Part shown: in pieces, positions 8,420-15,247 of the stretch
How the letters are laid out: every line of letters starts with the position of its first letter
Position numbering within the stretch: position 1 is the stretch's first letter
Assembly: GCA_900314165.1 (NCBI GenBank)
Contig: OMUE01000241.1
Location: 1 to 24,662 of the forward strand
Length of the DNA stretch: 24,662 nucleotides
Direction: 5' to 3'
From: an uncultured Acidaminococcus sp.
Lineage (GTDB): Bacteria > Bacillota_C > Negativicutes > Acidaminococcales > Acidaminococcaceae
Notes under the pieces: model-generated
Told to the model about the DNA's origin: nothing
Seen by the model: only the letters and a program-made list of their open reading frames with translations
Database searches by the model: none
Translations under genes and position numbers: made by a program

Positions 8420-8485
8420 AGAGCGAATAGTGAAGAGTGAAAAGTAGAAGTACCCCTCTTCGCTCTTTACTCTTCGCTTTTCGCT
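8415..8485 (+). repeat. Inverted pair of 7-mer repeat modules forming a long hairpin
   Basis: Two 30-nt arms (8415-8444 and 8456-8485) of GAAGAGY-type 7-mers face each other around an 11-nt loop. I count 24 Watson-Crick pairs, 4 G-U pairs and 2 mismatches. There is no downstream T-run, so it is not a standard intrinsic terminator. It may protect mRNA ends or attenuate readthrough into the next gene. It belongs to the same repeat family as the copies at 1640, 9939, 15002, 16442 and 20272. Confidence 0.8.
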
Positions 8486-8503
8486 AAAAAAGGAGGCACT
8501 CCC

Positions 8504-9934
8504 ATGAACGAGAAAGACATCATTGAAGCGTCTGTGGTGGCTCATGCGGACGAATGGATTGACGTAAGCAAAAAGATCTGGAGCTTTGCAGAAGTGGGCT
8601 ATGAAGAAAGCCAGTCTGCAGCCCTGTTGTGCGAAGAACTGACAAAGCACGGGTTTGCGGTTACGAAGGGTCTGGCTAATATTCCTACCGCCTTTAAAGG
8701 CGTGTGGGGCAGCGGCAGCCCTGTCATGGGTGTTTTGGGCGAATACGATGCCCTGCCCGGCCTGTCCCAAAAAGCCGGCTGTCCGGTCAAAGACCCTCTG
8801 GTCCAGGACGCTCCCGGTCACGGCTGCGGCCATAATCTATTGGGAACCGGTGCTCTGGCCGGCGCTGTAGCTCTGAAGGAATATCTGGAAAAGACCGGTA
8901 AACCCGGTACTGTTATCTATTTCGGCACTCCTGCTGAAGAAAATCTTAGCGGTAAATCTTTTATGGCCAGAGATGGAGTTTTTGACGGAGTGGACTTCTT
9001 CCTGTCCTGGCATCCTGCCAATACGAATAGTGTCAATGCTCCTCATCACATTGCCAATGTGTGCCGGACCTATACCTTTAAAGGAGTGACAGCCCACGCA
9101 GGTGCCAGCCCTGAACTAGGCCGCAGCGCTTTGGATTCCTGTGAAATCATGAGCGTGGGTGTAAACTACCTGCGGGAACACGTGATTATGCAGGCCAGGA
9201 TTCATTACGCCTATCTGGATGTAGGGGGCCGGGCGCCTAACGTGGTCCAGGATCATGCCAAGGTCCGCTACGTCATCCGGGCTCCGTATTACCGGCAGGT
9301 AAAGGAAATTATCCCCAGAGTGGATGATATTGCCCGCGGGGCAGCCCTGATCTGCGGCACCTCTGTGACCGTGGAACCGGAAGCCGGTTATTCCGAATTT
9401 ATTGCCAACAAGGTCATGGCCCAGGTAGGCACGGAAGCCTTTGAAGAAATCGGGGCTCCCCAATGGGAAGCAGAAGATTTTGCCTTGGCGAAAAAATTTA
9501 CAGACGCTTTCTCCGAACCTATGAAGGAAGGGGAGAAGGAACTCATTATTCAGGAATACGGCGCAGATCAGTTGGCTGAAAAGCTGGCATGTCCTCTGGA
9601 TACGAAGATTGAAGATTACGATCCGAACCATCAGACCATGACCTATGGTTCTACGGATGTAGGGGACGTAAGCTTTATTGCGCCTACGTTCTATTTCACG
9701 GCGGCTACGGAAGCTCTGGGTACCCCAGGCCATTCCTGGTTCAAGACCGGCCAGGTGGCAACCAGCATCGGCCAGAAAGGCATGCTGACGGCCGGCAAGG
9801 TCATCGCTCTCACCGCTGTCAAGATGTTGGAGAACCCGGACCTCATTGCCGCAGCCAAGGCCGAATTCCTGCAGAAGAACAACGGCAAATACGATTGCCC
9901 TGTTGCTGATGTGAAAAAGCTGCCGCGGCTGTAA
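8504..9934 (+). CDS. AbgB-like M20 family amidohydrolase
   Basis: This 476-aa cytosolic metallohydrolase resembles E. coli AbgB (p-aminobenzoyl-glutamate hydrolase subunit B, 481 aa) along its whole length. Likely metal-binding positions are C108 and H110 in GHGCGHNLLGT, E145/E146 in PAEEN, H170 in LSWHP, and a C-terminal His in GTPGHSW. H198 in TAHAGASPELGRSALD lies in the lid/dimerisation domain. It starts at ATG 8504 behind AAAGGAGG. AbgB normally works with AbgA, and no second AbgA-type subunit is adjacent, so the natural substrate may instead be another N-acyl or aminobenzoyl amino acid, or a dipeptide. It is separated from the BASS gene by a bidirectional terminator and convergent transcription, so the two do not form an operon. 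Family certain; substrate unknown. Confidence 0.85.
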   Translation: MNEKDIIEASVVAHADEWIDVSKKIWSFAEVGYEESQSAALLCEELTKHGFAVTKGLANIPTAFKGVWGSGSPVMGVLGEYDALPGLSQKAGCPVKDPLVQDAPGHGCGHNLLGTGALAGAVALKEYLEKTGKPGTVIYFGTPAEENLSGKSFMARDGVFDGVDFFLSWHPANTNSVNAPHHIANVCRTYTFKGVTAHAGASPELGRSALDSCEIMSVGVNYLREHVIMQARIHYAYLDVGGRAPNVVQDHAKVRYVIRAPYYRQVKEIIPRVDDIARGAALICGTSVTVEPEAGYSEFIANKVMAQVGTEAFEEIGAPQWEAEDFALAKKFTDAFSEPMKEGEKELIIQEYGADQLAEKLACPLDTKIEDYDPNHQTMTYGSTDVGDVSFIAPTFYFTAATEALGTPGHSWFKTGQVATSIGQKGMLTAGKVIALTAVKMLENPDLIAAAKAEFLQKNNGKYDCPVADVKKLPRL

Positions 9935-9938
9935 AAAG

Positions 9939-10034
9939 CAGCGAAGAGCGAAGAGGAGTGCGCTGCACTGCTTGAATCCGGCCCCCTTTGGGGGCGGGGA
10001 ACCGCGTAGCGGTGGTGGGGGCGCGCAGATGCGC
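9939..10034 (+). repeat. Modular REP-like intergenic repeat (copy 3)
   Basis: The order is 7-mers (GCGAAGAGCGAAGAG), GAGTGCGCTGCAC, a GGCCCCCTTTGGGGGC palindrome, GGGGAACCGCGTAGCGGT with an internal hairpin, then GGTGGTGGGGGCGCGC. It is the most complete uninterrupted copy and shows what the IS-disrupted copy at 1591 would have looked like. Confidence 0.75.
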
Positions 10035-10055
10035 CAGACCAATGTGCTAACAACT

Positions 10056-10097
10056 AAAAAAATTCCCGACTGCTGAACGCAATCGGGAATTTTTTTT
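10056..10097. terminator. Bidirectional intrinsic terminator between convergent genes
   Basis: AAAAAAATTCCCGA (10056-10069) pairs with TCGGGAATTTTTTT (10083-10096) around a 13-nt loop, with an A-run on one side and a T-run on the other. It can end both the M20 amidohydrolase transcript (plus) and the panC-panD-BASS transcript (minus). Confidence 0.9.
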
Positions 10098-10103
10098 GCT
10101 ATC

Positions 10104-11066
10104 TTATGCTTTCGTATTTTCCGCTACTTCACAAGCTTGTTCTTCTTCCTCGTCCTTGCCTACACAGTAAGACGCGAACAGGGAACCGGATACGTTGTGC
10201 CATACGGAGAAGATGGCACCGGCGATACCGCCTGCAGCAGTGAAGTACATAAGGGCCAGAGTGGAGGCCAGACCGGAATTCTGCATGCCGACTTCTATGG
10301 TCATGGCACGGGTCTGAGCCTTATTCAGGCCGAACCGTTTTGCGAAGAATTGGCCAAGAAGCATACCGGCCAGGTTGTGCAGGATGACGACGGTCAGGAT
10401 GACGAGACCATTATCTACAATGGCACGGCCGGACAGGGACACCACACAGCCTACGGTCAGGATGACTACCAGAGCGGACAGCATGGGCATGACTTTGATG
10501 ACGTGGGCCACTTGTTTCGGGAAGAAGTAGTTCAGGGCTACACCCAAAATCAAGGGCAGTAGTACCATTTGCACGATGGACATCATCATGGAGAAGAAGC
10601 TGATGTTTACCCAGGTACCGGCGATAAGCCACACCAGGAAGGGCGTGACGATAGGGGCCAGGAGCGTATTGACCATAGTCATGGACACGGACAGGGCTAC
10701 ATCCGCGTGGGCGATGTAGGAAATGACGTTGGAGGCCGTGCCACCGGGGCAGCAGCCTACCAGCACGACGCCGATGGCGATTTCCGGAGGCAGGTGAAAC
10801 AACGTGATCAGCACATAAGCCATGAGCGGCATAATCGTGAATTGCAGCAGCGTACCGATGGCCACGCTCTTGGGCTGCCGGAACACGTTGCGGAAGTCAT
10901 CGAGAGTCAGGCTCATGCCCATACCGAACATGATGATTCCTAAGAACGTAGGGATCCGGGGAGCCAGTGGCTTCATGAGCGCAGGTTCCGTAATGCCCAG
11001 GATACCGATGAGCACCACGCCAATGGACATGTAACGGGTACAGAAATGGACGATTTTATCAAGCAT
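10104..11066 (-). CDS. BASS-family sodium symporter, candidate pantoate/ketopantoate importer
   Basis: This 320-aa membrane protein has 9-10 hydrophobic segments, the bile acid:sodium symporter (SBF) fold. Family motifs are GCCPGGTASN (104-113) and EVGMQNSGLAS (258-268), which hold residues of the two sodium sites. The tail is short and acidic (DEEEEQA). It starts at ATG 11066 behind AAAGGAG, 42 nt after the panD stop, and is the last gene of a panC-panD-BASS operon ended by the terminator at 10056-10097. In Salmonella the BASS protein PanS imports ketopantoate. The operon here lacks panB and panE, so import of pantoate or ketopantoate to feed PanC is a reasonable inference. A bile acid or other organic anion substrate cannot be excluded from sequence. 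Confidence 0.85.
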   Translation of the reverse strand: MLDKIVHFCTRYMSIGVVLIGILGITEPALMKPLAPRIPTFLGIIMFGMGMSLTLDDFRNVFRQPKSVAIGTLLQFTIMPLMAYVLITLFHLPPEIAIGVVLVGCCPGGTASNVISYIAHADVALSVSMTMVNTLLAPIVTPFLVWLIAGTWVNISFFSMMMSIVQMVLLPLILGVALNYFFPKQVAHVIKVMPMLSALVVILTVGCVVSLSGRAIVDNGLVILTVVILHNLAGMLLGQFFAKRFGLNKAQTRAMTIEVGMQNSGLASTLALMYFTAAGGIAGAIFSVWHNVSGSLFASYCVGKDEEEEQACEVAENTKA

Positions 11067-11108
11067 GGAAAATTCTCCTTTAATTAATGGGGTATGAGTT
11101 GCCGGGAA

Positions 11109-11492
11109 TCAGCCGATTTCTCGTTCTTTTTCGTGGCCTCTGACCTTGATTGGATGGTTATGCTCATCCACCATGACGACCTTCGGCACAAAGTCTTTAG
11201 CTTCCCCAAGGGTCATCTGGGCATAGCCCATAATGATAACGATATCTCCAACCTGGGTCATGCGGGCTGCTGCGCCGTTCAGGCAGATGACGCCGCTGCC
11301 ACGCTTGCCGGGAATCGTGTAGGTTTCCAGACGTGCGCCATTGTTGTTGTTGACGATTTGGACCAATTCGCCAGGCAGGATCCCCGCAGCATCCAACAGG
11401 TCTTCATCGATGGTGATGCTGCCCATGTAGTTCAGATTGGCTTCTGTCACCGTTGCGCGGTGAATTTTGCCATGAAACATTGTAACAAGCAC
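11109..11492 (-). CDS. panD: Aspartate 1-decarboxylase proenzyme
   Basis: This 127-aa pyruvoyl enzyme makes beta-alanine from L-aspartate for pantothenate. The self-cleavage site is intact, with G24-S25 in NYMGSIT at exactly the position found in E. coli. K9 and the [10 protein letters not shown] stretch also fit. The start is GTG 11492, chosen because GGAGG sits 7 nt upstream while the later ATG (11480) would be about 19 nt away; it also keeps the standard numbering of the cleavage site. Only 2 nt separate it from the panC stop, so the ribosome binding site lies inside panC and translation is coupled. Together with PanC it covers the last steps to pantothenate. Confidence 0.97.
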   Translation of the reverse strand: MLVTMFHGKIHRATVTEANLNYMGSITIDEDLLDAAGILPGELVQIVNNNNGARLETYTIPGKRGSGVICLNGAAARMTQVGDIVIIMGYAQMTLGEAKDFVPKVVMVDEHNHPIKVRGHEKEREIG

Positions 11493-11494
11493 GA

Positions 11495-12346
11495 TTATGC
11501 CTCCAATACTACGTTATCAATCAGACGAGTGGTTCCAAATTTCACGGCGACGGCTAAGAGTACGCGGCCGGTGATAGGGGCGCTCACGTCCGTCAGGCCG
11601 GGCATGCCGTAGATTTCCACGTAGTCGATGTTGCTCATAGGTTCTGCTTTAATTTCTTCCGTAACCTGGGCAACCAGCTTTTGGGGATCCCGTTCGCCTT
11701 TTTCGAAGGTTTCCTTGGCATGCTTCAGGCTGCGGCTCAGGACCAGGGCAGCTTTCCGTTCGTCAGCGGACAGGTATACGTTCCGGGAGCTCTTAGCCAG
11801 GCCGTCTTCTTCGCGGATAATGGGCATAATGCGCAGTTCCACGTTCATGAACAGGTCTTCCACCATACGGCGCAGCACTTCCGTCTGCTGGGCATCCTTC
11901 AGGCCAAAATAAGCCCGGTCAGCCTGGGACAGGTTGAACAGCTTCGTGCAGACCGTTGCCACACCACGGAAGTGGATGGGGCGGGTCCGGCCGCAGAGAA
12001 CCTTCGTAATATTGCCGGTCACTTCTACCCAGGTCATATCCTTGTGAGGATACATTTCGCTGGGAGCAGGAGCGAAGATCGCAGAAGCACCGTTGGCTTC
12101 CGCCAGCTTTTCATCAGCAGCCAGCTTTCTGGGATAGGCGTCGTAATCTTCGTTAGGTCCGAACTGAGTGGGGTTGACGAAGTCACTGACGATGACCACA
12201 TCATTTTCAGCGTGTGCAGCTTTGATCAGAGATGCATGTCCTTCGTGGAGGGCACCCATGGTCGGAACTAAGCCAATCGTCTTGCCAGCCTTTTTGCATT
12301 CCTTTACGAATTCCTTCAAATCCTTGACGGTACGAAATACTTGCAT
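11495..12346 (-). CDS. panC: Pantothenate synthetase
   Basis: This 283-aa cytosolic ligase joins pantoate and beta-alanine with ATP through a pantoyl-adenylate. The HIGH-like motif [10 protein letters not shown] is at 28-37, NPTQF at 58-62, and the KMSKS-like DGLAKSSRN at 181-189. In the active-site segment usually written RPGHFRGV, this protein has RPIHFRGV with I124 in place of the common glycine, a small oddity. The start is ATG 12346 behind AAGGAG. It is first in the panC-panD-BASS operon, with a good promoter at 12454-12481. panB and panE are not in the window, so pantoate must be made elsewhere or imported. Confidence 0.97.
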   Translation of the reverse strand: MQVFRTVKDLKEFVKECKKAGKTIGLVPTMGALHEGHASLIKAAHAENDVVIVSDFVNPTQFGPNEDYDAYPRKLAADEKLAEANGASAIFAPAPSEMYPHKDMTWVEVTGNITKVLCGRTRPIHFRGVATVCTKLFNLSQADRAYFGLKDAQQTEVLRRMVEDLFMNVELRIMPIIREEDGLAKSSRNVYLSADERKAALVLSRSLKHAKETFEKGERDPQKLVAQVTEEIKAEPMSNIDYVEIYGMPGLTDVSAPITGRVLLAVAVKFGTTRLIDNVVLEA

Positions 12347-12453
12347 CTTACTTTCTCCTTTTTAGAACGGAAATCTTTTCTAGTCAGGATTTCCTTCTCC
12401 TAAGATTTAGAGGGCTTTAGATTGTACTTTGTATCCCTCCACATACGCTGATT

Positions 12454-12481
12454 ATTATAGACTCAAATCAAAGAAAGTCAA
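12454..12481 (-). promoter_or_regulatory. Promoter of the panC-panD-BASS operon
   Basis: On the minus strand, TTGACT (12476-12481), a 16-bp spacer, and a perfect TATAAT (12454-12459) give a leader of about 100 nt before panC. Confidence 0.75.
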
Positions 12482-12650
12482 TAGAAAAGTTATTGACAAG
12501 ACAATAAAAAATACTTAATGAATGTCTTAAAAATAAATTAATAGAATCTGTTACGTTCTATACAGAATACCTTACTTAGCATTTTTTGCCTTGCTATAAC
12601 TTTATTCTATATGGGTACGGTTATGGGGATTTTTCCTTCTTTTCCGTGTC

Positions 12651-12678
12651 TTTACTTCCTTTTTCGGACCTTTATAAT
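12651..12678 (+). promoter_or_regulatory. Promoter of the ECF-kinase operon
   Basis: TTTACT (12651-12656), a 16-bp spacer, and a perfect TATAAT (12673-12678) give a leader of about 55 nt ahead of the ATG at 12739. Confidence 0.6.
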
Positions 12679-12738
12679 AAACCATGTATCCAATTGGAAT
12701 AGTTTGTGGCGCCCTGACATATAAAGGGGGAACATACT

Positions 12739-13248
12739 ATGGAGAAAACTGAAGAGAATCCTGTGAGAATGATCTGCGTGACGGCTGTACTGGCCGCCCT
12801 GATTTTTGTGCTGACCTATGTGCCGAAGATTCCCATTCCGCTGGGCTACGCCCATCTGGGGGATGCGGCCATCTTCCTGACCATCCTGTTTGCCAACAAA
12901 CGGAACAGTGCTCTCGCTGCGTCCATCGGTTCAGCCTTGGCGGATCTCATTGGTGGTTTTCCTATCTGGATTATTCCTACCCTCATCATTAAATGGATTA
13001 TGGTGGAGATTGTCTTCCGGGTCATGGGATCCGAAAGTGAGCCTTACAATGTCCATTCCGGCCGTGCGTTATTAGCGTTCATTCTGAGTTCTGCCTGGAT
13101 GGCAGCAGCTTATACCATAGCAGGTGGCCTGCTGTACGGCAGCATGGGAGCTGCCCTGGCCAGCACGCCGGGCCTTGTGATGGAAGGGGTAATCAATACC
13201 ATAGCTGCTATCGTGGCCGGTACTGTACTCCAAAAAGTAGGAATCTAA
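12739..13248 (+). CDS. ECF transporter S component, probably for a B6 vitamer
   Basis: This 169-aa membrane protein has five to six hydrophobic segments, the size and profile of ECF-type vitamin-binding S subunits. YAHLGDAAIFLTIL and SALADLIGGFP resemble the ribofla_trS/HmpT-like group. S components capture the vitamin and pair with the shared EcfT-EcfA energising module, which is not in this window. The start is ATG 12739 behind AAAGGGGG. A pyridoxal-kinase-like gene follows after 28 nt, so pyridoxine/pyridoxal is the most likely substrate (a PdxU-like role). Hydroxymethylpyrimidine is the main alternative, because HMP kinases belong to the same fold family. No ATPase or T subunit lies beside it, which is normal for group II ECF systems. 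Confidence 0.8.
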   Translation: MEKTEENPVRMICVTAVLAALIFVLTYVPKIPIPLGYAHLGDAAIFLTILFANKRNSALAASIGSALADLIGGFPIWIIPTLIIKWIMVEIVFRVMGSESEPYNVHSGRALLAFILSSAWMAAAYTIAGGLLYGSMGAALASTPGLVMEGVINTIAAIVAGTVLQKVGI

Positions 13249-13276
13249 AAATAATAAAAAGAAGGATTTGTTTTTC

Positions 13277-14101
13277 ATGCGTCAGAAGAAAATTGCTTTA
13301 ATCAACGATGTAACGGGGTTTGGACGGTGCTCCACGGCCGTCCAGCTCCCTATTATTTCCGCATTCAAAATCCAGGCCTGTATGCTGCCTACGGCCATCT
13401 TGTCCGTGCATACGGGCTTCCCGGATTTTTACATAGACGATTATACGGACCGGATGCAGCCGTATATCAAAAGCTGGAAGAAGAACCACCTGCAGTTTGA
13501 CGGCATCTGTACGGGCTTTCTGGGATCCGAAGCCCAAATTGACATTGTGGCCCGGTTTATCAAGGACTTTAAGGAAGAAAATACGAAGGTCATCATGGAT
13601 CCTGTTATGGGAGACTATGGGAAACTGTATCCTTCTTATACGGAGGGCATGTGCGTGGCCATGCGCCGGCTCCTGCAGGACAGCGACGTAATCACGCCGA
13701 ACCTGACGGAAGCCTGCCAGCTTTTAGATGTGCCTTATCCGGAAAATGGGCTGGTCTCTGACACGGTTTTAGTGAAAATGGCAGAAGAACTGTGCTCCCG
13801 GGGACCCTCTCAGGTGGTCATTACGGGAATCCACGATGGGGAGAATCTGAAAAACTTCATTTACGAACGAAATCGGCAGCCGGACATCCTGAAGGTGAAG
13901 AAGATCGGCAGCGACCGGTCCGGTACCGGAGATGTGTTTTCGGCAGTCATCGCAGCCATGGCAGTCCGGGGCGATGGACTGAAAGAAGCCGTCCATGCAG
14001 CAGCAGATTTTGTCAGCAAGTGCATGGTGTACACAGAGGCCCTGGACCTGCCCCACAATTACGGCCTGGCGTTTGAAGAGTTTCTAACGACATTAAAATG
14101 A
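13277..14101 (+). CDS. Pyridoxal/pyridoxamine kinase (PdxY-like, ribokinase family)
   Basis: This 274-aa cytosolic ribokinase-fold kinase phosphorylates a B6 vitamer, trapping it after uptake. Visible family features are the N-terminal NDVTGFGRCS, LSVHTGFPD, MDPVMGDYGKLY (107-118), and the anion-hole/catalytic GTGDVFSA, where D219 is the catalytic base. The ATG at 13277 was chosen over a TTG at 13268 because AAGAAGGA ends 11 nt before the ATG and only 2 nt before the TTG. It is the second gene of a two-gene operon with the ECF S component. PdxY versus a PdxK/ThiD-like specificity cannot be settled by eye, but the VMGDYGK region favours pyridoxal kinase. Confidence 0.88.
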   Translation: MRQKKIALINDVTGFGRCSTAVQLPIISAFKIQACMLPTAILSVHTGFPDFYIDDYTDRMQPYIKSWKKNHLQFDGICTGFLGSEAQIDIVARFIKDFKEENTKVIMDPVMGDYGKLYPSYTEGMCVAMRRLLQDSDVITPNLTEACQLLDVPYPENGLVSDTVLVKMAEELCSRGPSQVVITGIHDGENLKNFIYERNRQPDILKVKKIGSDRSGTGDVFSAVIAAMAVRGDGLKEAVHAAADFVSKCMVYTEALDLPHNYGLAFEEFLTTLK

Positions 14102-14103
14102 AC

Positions 14104-14224
14104 CCGCCACCATACCTGGGAGAGAACCCACCACCGGCTTCGCCGGTCCCCCGCCCTTGAAAAGGGCGGACAGAAAGGAAGCTGAGAGCTCTAATCAGAC
14201 TTTCCCTTAAAAAGGGCGGACTTA
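14104..14224 (-). repeat. Modular REP-like intergenic repeat (copy 4, reverse orientation)
   Basis: The GGTGGTGG/ACCGGC module is inverted here: CCACCACCGGCTTCGCCGGT with hairpin ACCGGC-TTC-GCCGGT (14133-14147), then CCCCCGCCCTTGAAAAGGGCGG with hairpin 14151-14169, and a related CCCTTAAAAAGGGCGGA near 14213-14220. It lies between the kinase and the radical SAM gene and may end or stabilise the kinase mRNA. Confidence 0.65.
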
Positions 14225-14225
14225 C

Positions 14226-14314
14226 AGATTTCGACGGTCTCATCGTGAGACGCGTCCGCTATCTAAGATATGAAATCTCGTAGGGGCGCCCCAGAGCGTA
14301 GCGGCGGTGCGCCC
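14226..14314 (+). promoter_or_regulatory. Structured leader of unknown type before the radical SAM gene
   Basis: AGATTTC (14226-14232) pairs with GAAATCT (14272-14278). The enclosed segment holds the hairpin GACGGTCTCA-tcg-TGAGAC-g-CGTC (14233-14256) and a small TATC/GATA hairpin (14260-14270), giving a three-way junction. A second stem follows, GGGCGC (14284-14289) with GCGCCC (near 14309-14314). The ribosome binding site is 8 nt further on. No known riboswitch signature was recognised. It could also be a further module of the local intergenic repeat family. Confidence 0.4.
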
Positions 14315-14338
14315 GTTATAGAAAAGGAGTTATTTATT

Positions 14339-14995
14339 ATGATCGTCTATAGTTATTTCAGCGGAGAATATGTGAACGTAGCCGAAAGCTTGCGCCGGCA
14401 GCCTGAGGGCAAACGGAATTTTTATGTGAACCTGACAAACAAATGTACCTGCAGCTGTACGTTCTGCCTGCGGAGCCTGAAGCATATGAGGGAAGATTCC
14501 AGCCTGTGGCTGAAAAAAGAACCTACGGTAGCCGAAGTGGAAGAACAGCTGGCAGCTTTGCCCTGGGATAAGACCGGAGAAATCGTATTCTGCGGCTTTG
14601 GGGAACCCACTTGTCGGCTTGAAGACCTGAAGACCCTCATGAAATACGTGAAGGACAATCATCCTGACGTAAAGACCAGGCTGAATTCCAACGGCCTGTC
14701 CGACCTGGAATACGGCCGGGATACGGCACCGGATTTTGCCGGCATCCTGGATACCATGTCCATCAGCCTGAATGCGTCCAATGCAGAGCGGTATTATGCC
14801 CTGACTCGCAGCCAGTTTGGCCTGAAATCCTATGACGCCATGCTGGATTTTGCCGTCCGCTGCAAAAAATACGTTCCCAATGTGGTCATGACCGTGGTGG
14901 ATCACGTAGAGGACAGTGAAGAAATCAAAAAGTGCCAAAAGATTTGTGACGACCGGGGACTGACACTGAGAGTCCGGGTGTACGAGGATAAGTAA
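14339..14995 (+). CDS. TatD-associated radical SAM protein
   Basis: This 218-aa protein matches the small radical SAM family usually encoded beside tatD. The [4Fe-4S] cluster motif CxxxCxxC is C36, C40 and C43 in NKCTCSCTFC. FCGFGEPTCRLEDL, RLNSNGLSDLEYGRD and SISLNASN are the SAM-binding and barrel motifs. It starts at ATG 14339 behind AAAAGGAG; the frame stays open further upstream through repeat DNA but has no ribosome binding site there. Its reaction is not known. No tatD is adjacent here; the neighbours are a kinase and an M20 peptidase. A terminator at 15157-15203 closes the unit. Confidence 0.85.
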   Translation: MIVYSYFSGEYVNVAESLRRQPEGKRNFYVNLTNKCTCSCTFCLRSLKHMREDSSLWLKKEPTVAEVEEQLAALPWDKTGEIVFCGFGEPTCRLEDLKTLMKYVKDNHPDVKTRLNSNGLSDLEYGRDTAPDFAGILDTMSISLNASNAERYYALTRSQFGLKSYDAMLDFAVRCKKYVPNVVMTVVDHVEDSEEIKKCQKICDDRGLTLRVRVYEDK

Positions 14996-15001
14996 AGAAG
15001 A

Positions 15002-15147
15002 GAAAAGTGAAAAGCGAAAAGTGAAAAGTGGCCTGCGGCAGCAAGGAAGAAAGATAAAAAGCGAAGAGTAAAAAGGGAAGAGTGAAGAGGGGCAGCGCCC
15101 TGTCATCCCCGAAGGGGAGGGGATGACAGGGCTGGGCGGAGCCCTTT
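15002..15147 (+). repeat. Modular intergenic repeat (copy 5)
   Basis: Four tandem 7-mers (GAAAAGT/GAAAAGC, 15002-15029) are followed by GGCCTGCGGCAGCAAGGAAGAA, more 7-mers (15062-15090), then a perfect 13-bp hairpin CCCTGTCATCCCC (15098-15110) with its complement at 15119-15131, flanked by GGGC/GCCC. The stretch from the 7-mers through GGAAGAA recurs at 16442-16484, with one 7-mer fewer. Confidence 0.8.
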
Positions 15148-15156
15148 GATGCGTAA

Positions 15157-15203
15157 AACAACTGATTATAGCAACGAACTGTTACTGTAATCGGTTGTTT
15201 TTT
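15157..15203 (+). terminator. Intrinsic terminator after the radical SAM gene
   Basis: AACAACTGATTA (15157-15168) pairs with TAATCGGTTGTT (15188-15199), 12 bp with one G-U, followed by a T-run to 15203. It lies directly upstream of the next gene. Confidence 0.8.
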
Positions 15204-15247
15204 ATGGTATGATATACAATATGCGTAATCAGAGGGGGCATGCAGGT

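Larger units (their letters stand above)
12347..12738. other. AT-rich divergent intergenic region, no gene
   Basis: This 392-nt spacer separates panC (leftward) and the ECF gene (rightward). It holds the two promoters listed separately. It also has two inverted repeats that could be operators: TTATTG-N6-CAATAA (12490-12507) and ATAGAA-N9-TTCTAT (12541-12561). I see no convincing ORF and no riboswitch signature. The length leaves room for a small RNA or a regulator site that I cannot identify. Confidence 0.6.

Noticed and set aside
7358..8833. A 491-aa minus-strand ORF across ftsY and the next gene
   Set aside because: It spans two well-supported plus-strand genes and the 7-mer repeat, which reads as a low-complexity FSLFT-like stretch. 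It is a shadow ORF.
8504..11066. M20 amidohydrolase and BASS transporter as one substrate uptake unit
   Set aside because: The genes are convergent and separated by a bidirectional terminator and a repeat. The BASS gene belongs with panC-panD.
13268..13276. TTG start for the kinase
   Set aside because: The Shine-Dalgarno sequence would be only 2 nt away, while the ATG at 13277 has good spacing.
14330..15106. A 258-aa minus-strand ORF opposite the radical SAM gene
   Set aside because: Its start lies in repeat DNA (FSLFTF-like residues) and the rest mirrors the radical SAM gene.
14104..15147. CRISPR-like array from repeated elements
   Set aside because: Repeats are not evenly spaced with unique spacers and no cas genes are present. 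They are mixed palindromic modules.
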